64,000 bases of DNA, from NCBI GenBank assembly GCA_008360975.2, contig CM039189.1, positions 13,334,056 to 13,398,055 of the forward strand, in the 5' to 3' direction. Position 1 is the stretch's first letter; each line of letters opens with the position of its first letter. Positions 62,326 through 64,000 of this stretch are shown here, piece after piece. This DNA is from Lichenostomus cassidix. Taxonomy: Eukaryota; Chordata; Aves; Passeriformes; Meliphagidae. The position numbers were made by a program, and so were the translations under genes. The notes below the pieces were generated by a model. That model did no database searches and was not told where the DNA came from. It saw only the letters and a list, made by a program, of their open reading frames with translations.

Positions 62326-62625
62326 GAAATAGAGTAGAATATTTCAGTTTAAGAGGGCCTATGGTGATCATCTAGTCCCACTGCCTGATCAATTCAAGTC
62401 TGACCAAAAGTTAAAGTATGGCACTACAGACGTTGCCTACATGTCTTTTAAACGTTGACAGGCTTGGGCCATCCACCACCTCTCCAGGAAGCCTGTTCCA
62501 GAGTTTGTCTACTCAGTCAAGAAATGCTTCCTAATGTCCAGTGTAAATCTCTCCTTCTGCAGCTCTAAACCATTCCCAAACATCCTATCACTGGATATCA
62601 TGGAGAAGAGATCCACTATCAGCAA
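62326..62625 (-). mobile_element. CR1 LINE 3'-end fragment (decayed)
   Basis: Read on the minus strand this carries the standard avian CR1 3' end in order. It shows the ATGGTTT..GAGCTGCAG section, GACATTAGGAAGCATTTCTT (62546-62527), then CTCTGGAACAGGCTTCCTGG (62503-62484) and GAGGTGGTGGATGGCCCAAG. It ends with GGACTAGATGATCACCATAG (62382-62363) and a tail near ATTCTACTCTATT. The tail is a decayed form of the short ATTCTA-type repeat that ends CR1 elements. It is 5'-truncated at about 62625, as is usual after target-primed reverse transcription. It holds only the last part of the element and no active reverse transcriptase. Its orientation is opposite to the copy at 15541-15768. Confidence 0.95.
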
Positions 62626-62639
62626 GAAGACAACAGCCT

Positions 62640-64000
62640 GGAACAAGTGAAGAAAAACATTAGAAAGTGCAATATGTACAGTGATCACCCATGGAGGATT
62701 TATATGATGTTTAGGTATTTGGATCCCATTCCTGCCCTCCTTCCCTGACAAATGAAATTGAGGGAATAGAGCAGAGCTCCCCCAGCTGAACATTGAGTCC
62801 ATAATTATAGAGAATTATACACAAAATAATTTCTACAGAAAAGCTGGATACTTAGTGTTACCTTAACCTTGTCATAAAGCAGGATGAATTGTTCAATATC
62901 TTCTACAAAAGGGCCAAGAAAAAAGAGGCCTTAAGCTAGTTTAACATTTAGTGAATACCTGAGTGAGTAAATAAGAGGATCAGATCATTAGGGGAGGGAT
63001 ATGGAGAGTTTCTATTGTACCACCCAAGGCTATTTAATTACTGATAATCTCCTTGATTACATGTGAGAGGGGTCAAATCACTTTTGTAACACATGATTTT
63101 TTATGTCATTTTTCAGCTGGCAAGGTAAATGATTATGGCTTTTTCCCTCAAGCTCCAGATGGGCTATAGTTGTTAATGTCTGTTATGGTAATAGAGTATG
63201 CAATATTAAGGAATATAAGATATTTATAACAAGTTATAACAGAGCTATGACCCAAACAAATCAGATATAAAATTTTAATGAATTCGTCCCTCAGTCTATT
63301 AATTTAGTTGTAGGGTAGAAAGCTAGCAAATATATTTTCTCTCTCAGGCACTACAGCTGGAGAAAAATATTAGCCAGAGTCAAACTCTGTTGCACACTTC
63401 TAAAAGAAAAGAGTATATTTGAAGGTGACATAGAGTTTAATTTTAGGAAGAATTCTTAGTAACATCACTAATTAGAAACAAAAAGTTGAACTACTTTTTC
63501 CACATTTTGTTCCTCTATGTCACACAATGTTGAAAATACGCATATATAAAACCCAATACTTTAGAAACCTAGCAAAGACCCTTGTTGGATTTACTATTAT
63601 TTGTAGTGGAGAACTGTTGTATGCACAATCACAGTGTTTTCAGTTCCTGCTGGACACCAAAGAATATCTTTTTGCATACATGCATACATGCACACAGAAA
63701 TACTGACTGGATTACTGATCCCAAGGAATATTGGGGTACATTCTTCACAAATTCCTCCAGACTTTAAAAACTGCTTAGAAGGTATACCATGTTTTTTCTA
63801 GAAAAAGGCATTCGACTTTGGTAGATTTTTACTACAGCATTTTTATAAAGGCCTTCCATAAAACACCCAAGGAAATTAATAGTGAGTAAAAAATACATTA
63901 TAGAGATCGTATTGTAAACCCTAATCTATTTTCTGAATCTATTACAATCAATTAAGGGGAGTTTTGTTTGAGGTTTTGTTAAGAGTTGGTGTGCTATCTT
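62640..64000. other. Non-coding stretch
   Basis: AT-rich, with no gene, clear repeat or regulatory signal. Near 63676-63694 a short GCATACAT repeat is visible. The acceptor at about 63117 (TTTTTATGTCATTTTTCAG) is followed by a weak donor only 8 bases later. Confidence 0.7.

Noticed and set aside
1..64000. Bacterial operons, CRISPR arrays, insertion sequences, endogenous retrovirus with LTRs, rRNA
   Set aside because: I read both strands for direct-repeat arrays, gag/pol-like frames, LTR pairs and rRNA cores and saw none. The short frames and CR1 relics point to vertebrate nuclear DNA.

Overview
The window looks like vertebrate nuclear DNA, most likely from a bird. The main evidence is two decayed CR1 non-LTR retrotransposon fragments: an ORF2 3' piece near 15.54-15.77 kb on the + strand, and a 3'-end piece near 62.33-62.63 kb on the - strand. 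The second has the avian-type CR1 3' tail wording. The sequence is also AT-rich and poor in CpG, open frames are short, and recognisable repeats are sparse, as in a bird intron or intergenic desert. Crocodile or turtle DNA is not formally excluded. Nothing resembles bacterial, phage, plasmid or organelle DNA: there are no operons, no rRNA, no tRNA and no CRISPR array.

I recognise no protein-coding gene. The longest open frames (192 codons in a GC-rich repeat-like block at 6.46-7.04 kb, and about 132 codons from an ATG at 40.29 kb in very AT-rich DNA) match no family I know and are probably chance. What remains is a set of candidate exons, each bounded by good splice signals and open in one frame. 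On the + strand they are at 38495-38599, 52657-52702, 53622-53810, 54879-54970, 57667-57793 and perhaps 59203-59218. On the - strand they are at 54603-54652, 49551-49749 and 43707-43762. Three + strand candidates (52657, 54879, 57667) are consecutive and phase-compatible, and the 16-nt piece at 59203 would also fit. I do not recognise the encoded peptides. Similar candidates occur on both strands, so some or all are decoys.

Layout: 1-6.4 kb is AT-rich non-coding DNA with a short TG repeat and a 73-nt foldback at 4.9 kb. 6.44-7.09 kb is an isolated GC-rich block with internal repeats. 7.1-15.5 kb is non-coding, with an A/C-rich tract (11.7 kb), a TTTGG microsatellite (12.3 kb) and an 18-bp palindrome (10.2 kb). 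CR1 copy 1 lies at 15.54-15.77 kb. 15.8-38 kb is non-coding, with a 13-bp-stem hairpin at 20.2 kb. 38.0-41.5 kb holds T/G-rich tracts, a candidate exon, a GC-richer patch and a nested foldback at 41.3-41.5 kb. 41.5-52.6 kb is non-coding, with homeodomain-site-rich stretches that look like conserved non-coding elements and a zero-length-exon (recursive-splice-like) site at 46446. 52.6-59.3 kb holds most of the + strand candidate exons. CR1 copy 2 lies at 62.33-62.63 kb, followed by unremarkable DNA.

No previously undescribed system can be demonstrated from this sequence alone. The items most worth testing are the phase-compatible exon chain at 52.6-59.2 kb, the exon at 38.5 kb, the juxtaposed acceptor/donor at 46.4 kb and the foldbacks at 4.9, 20.2 and 41.3 kb.
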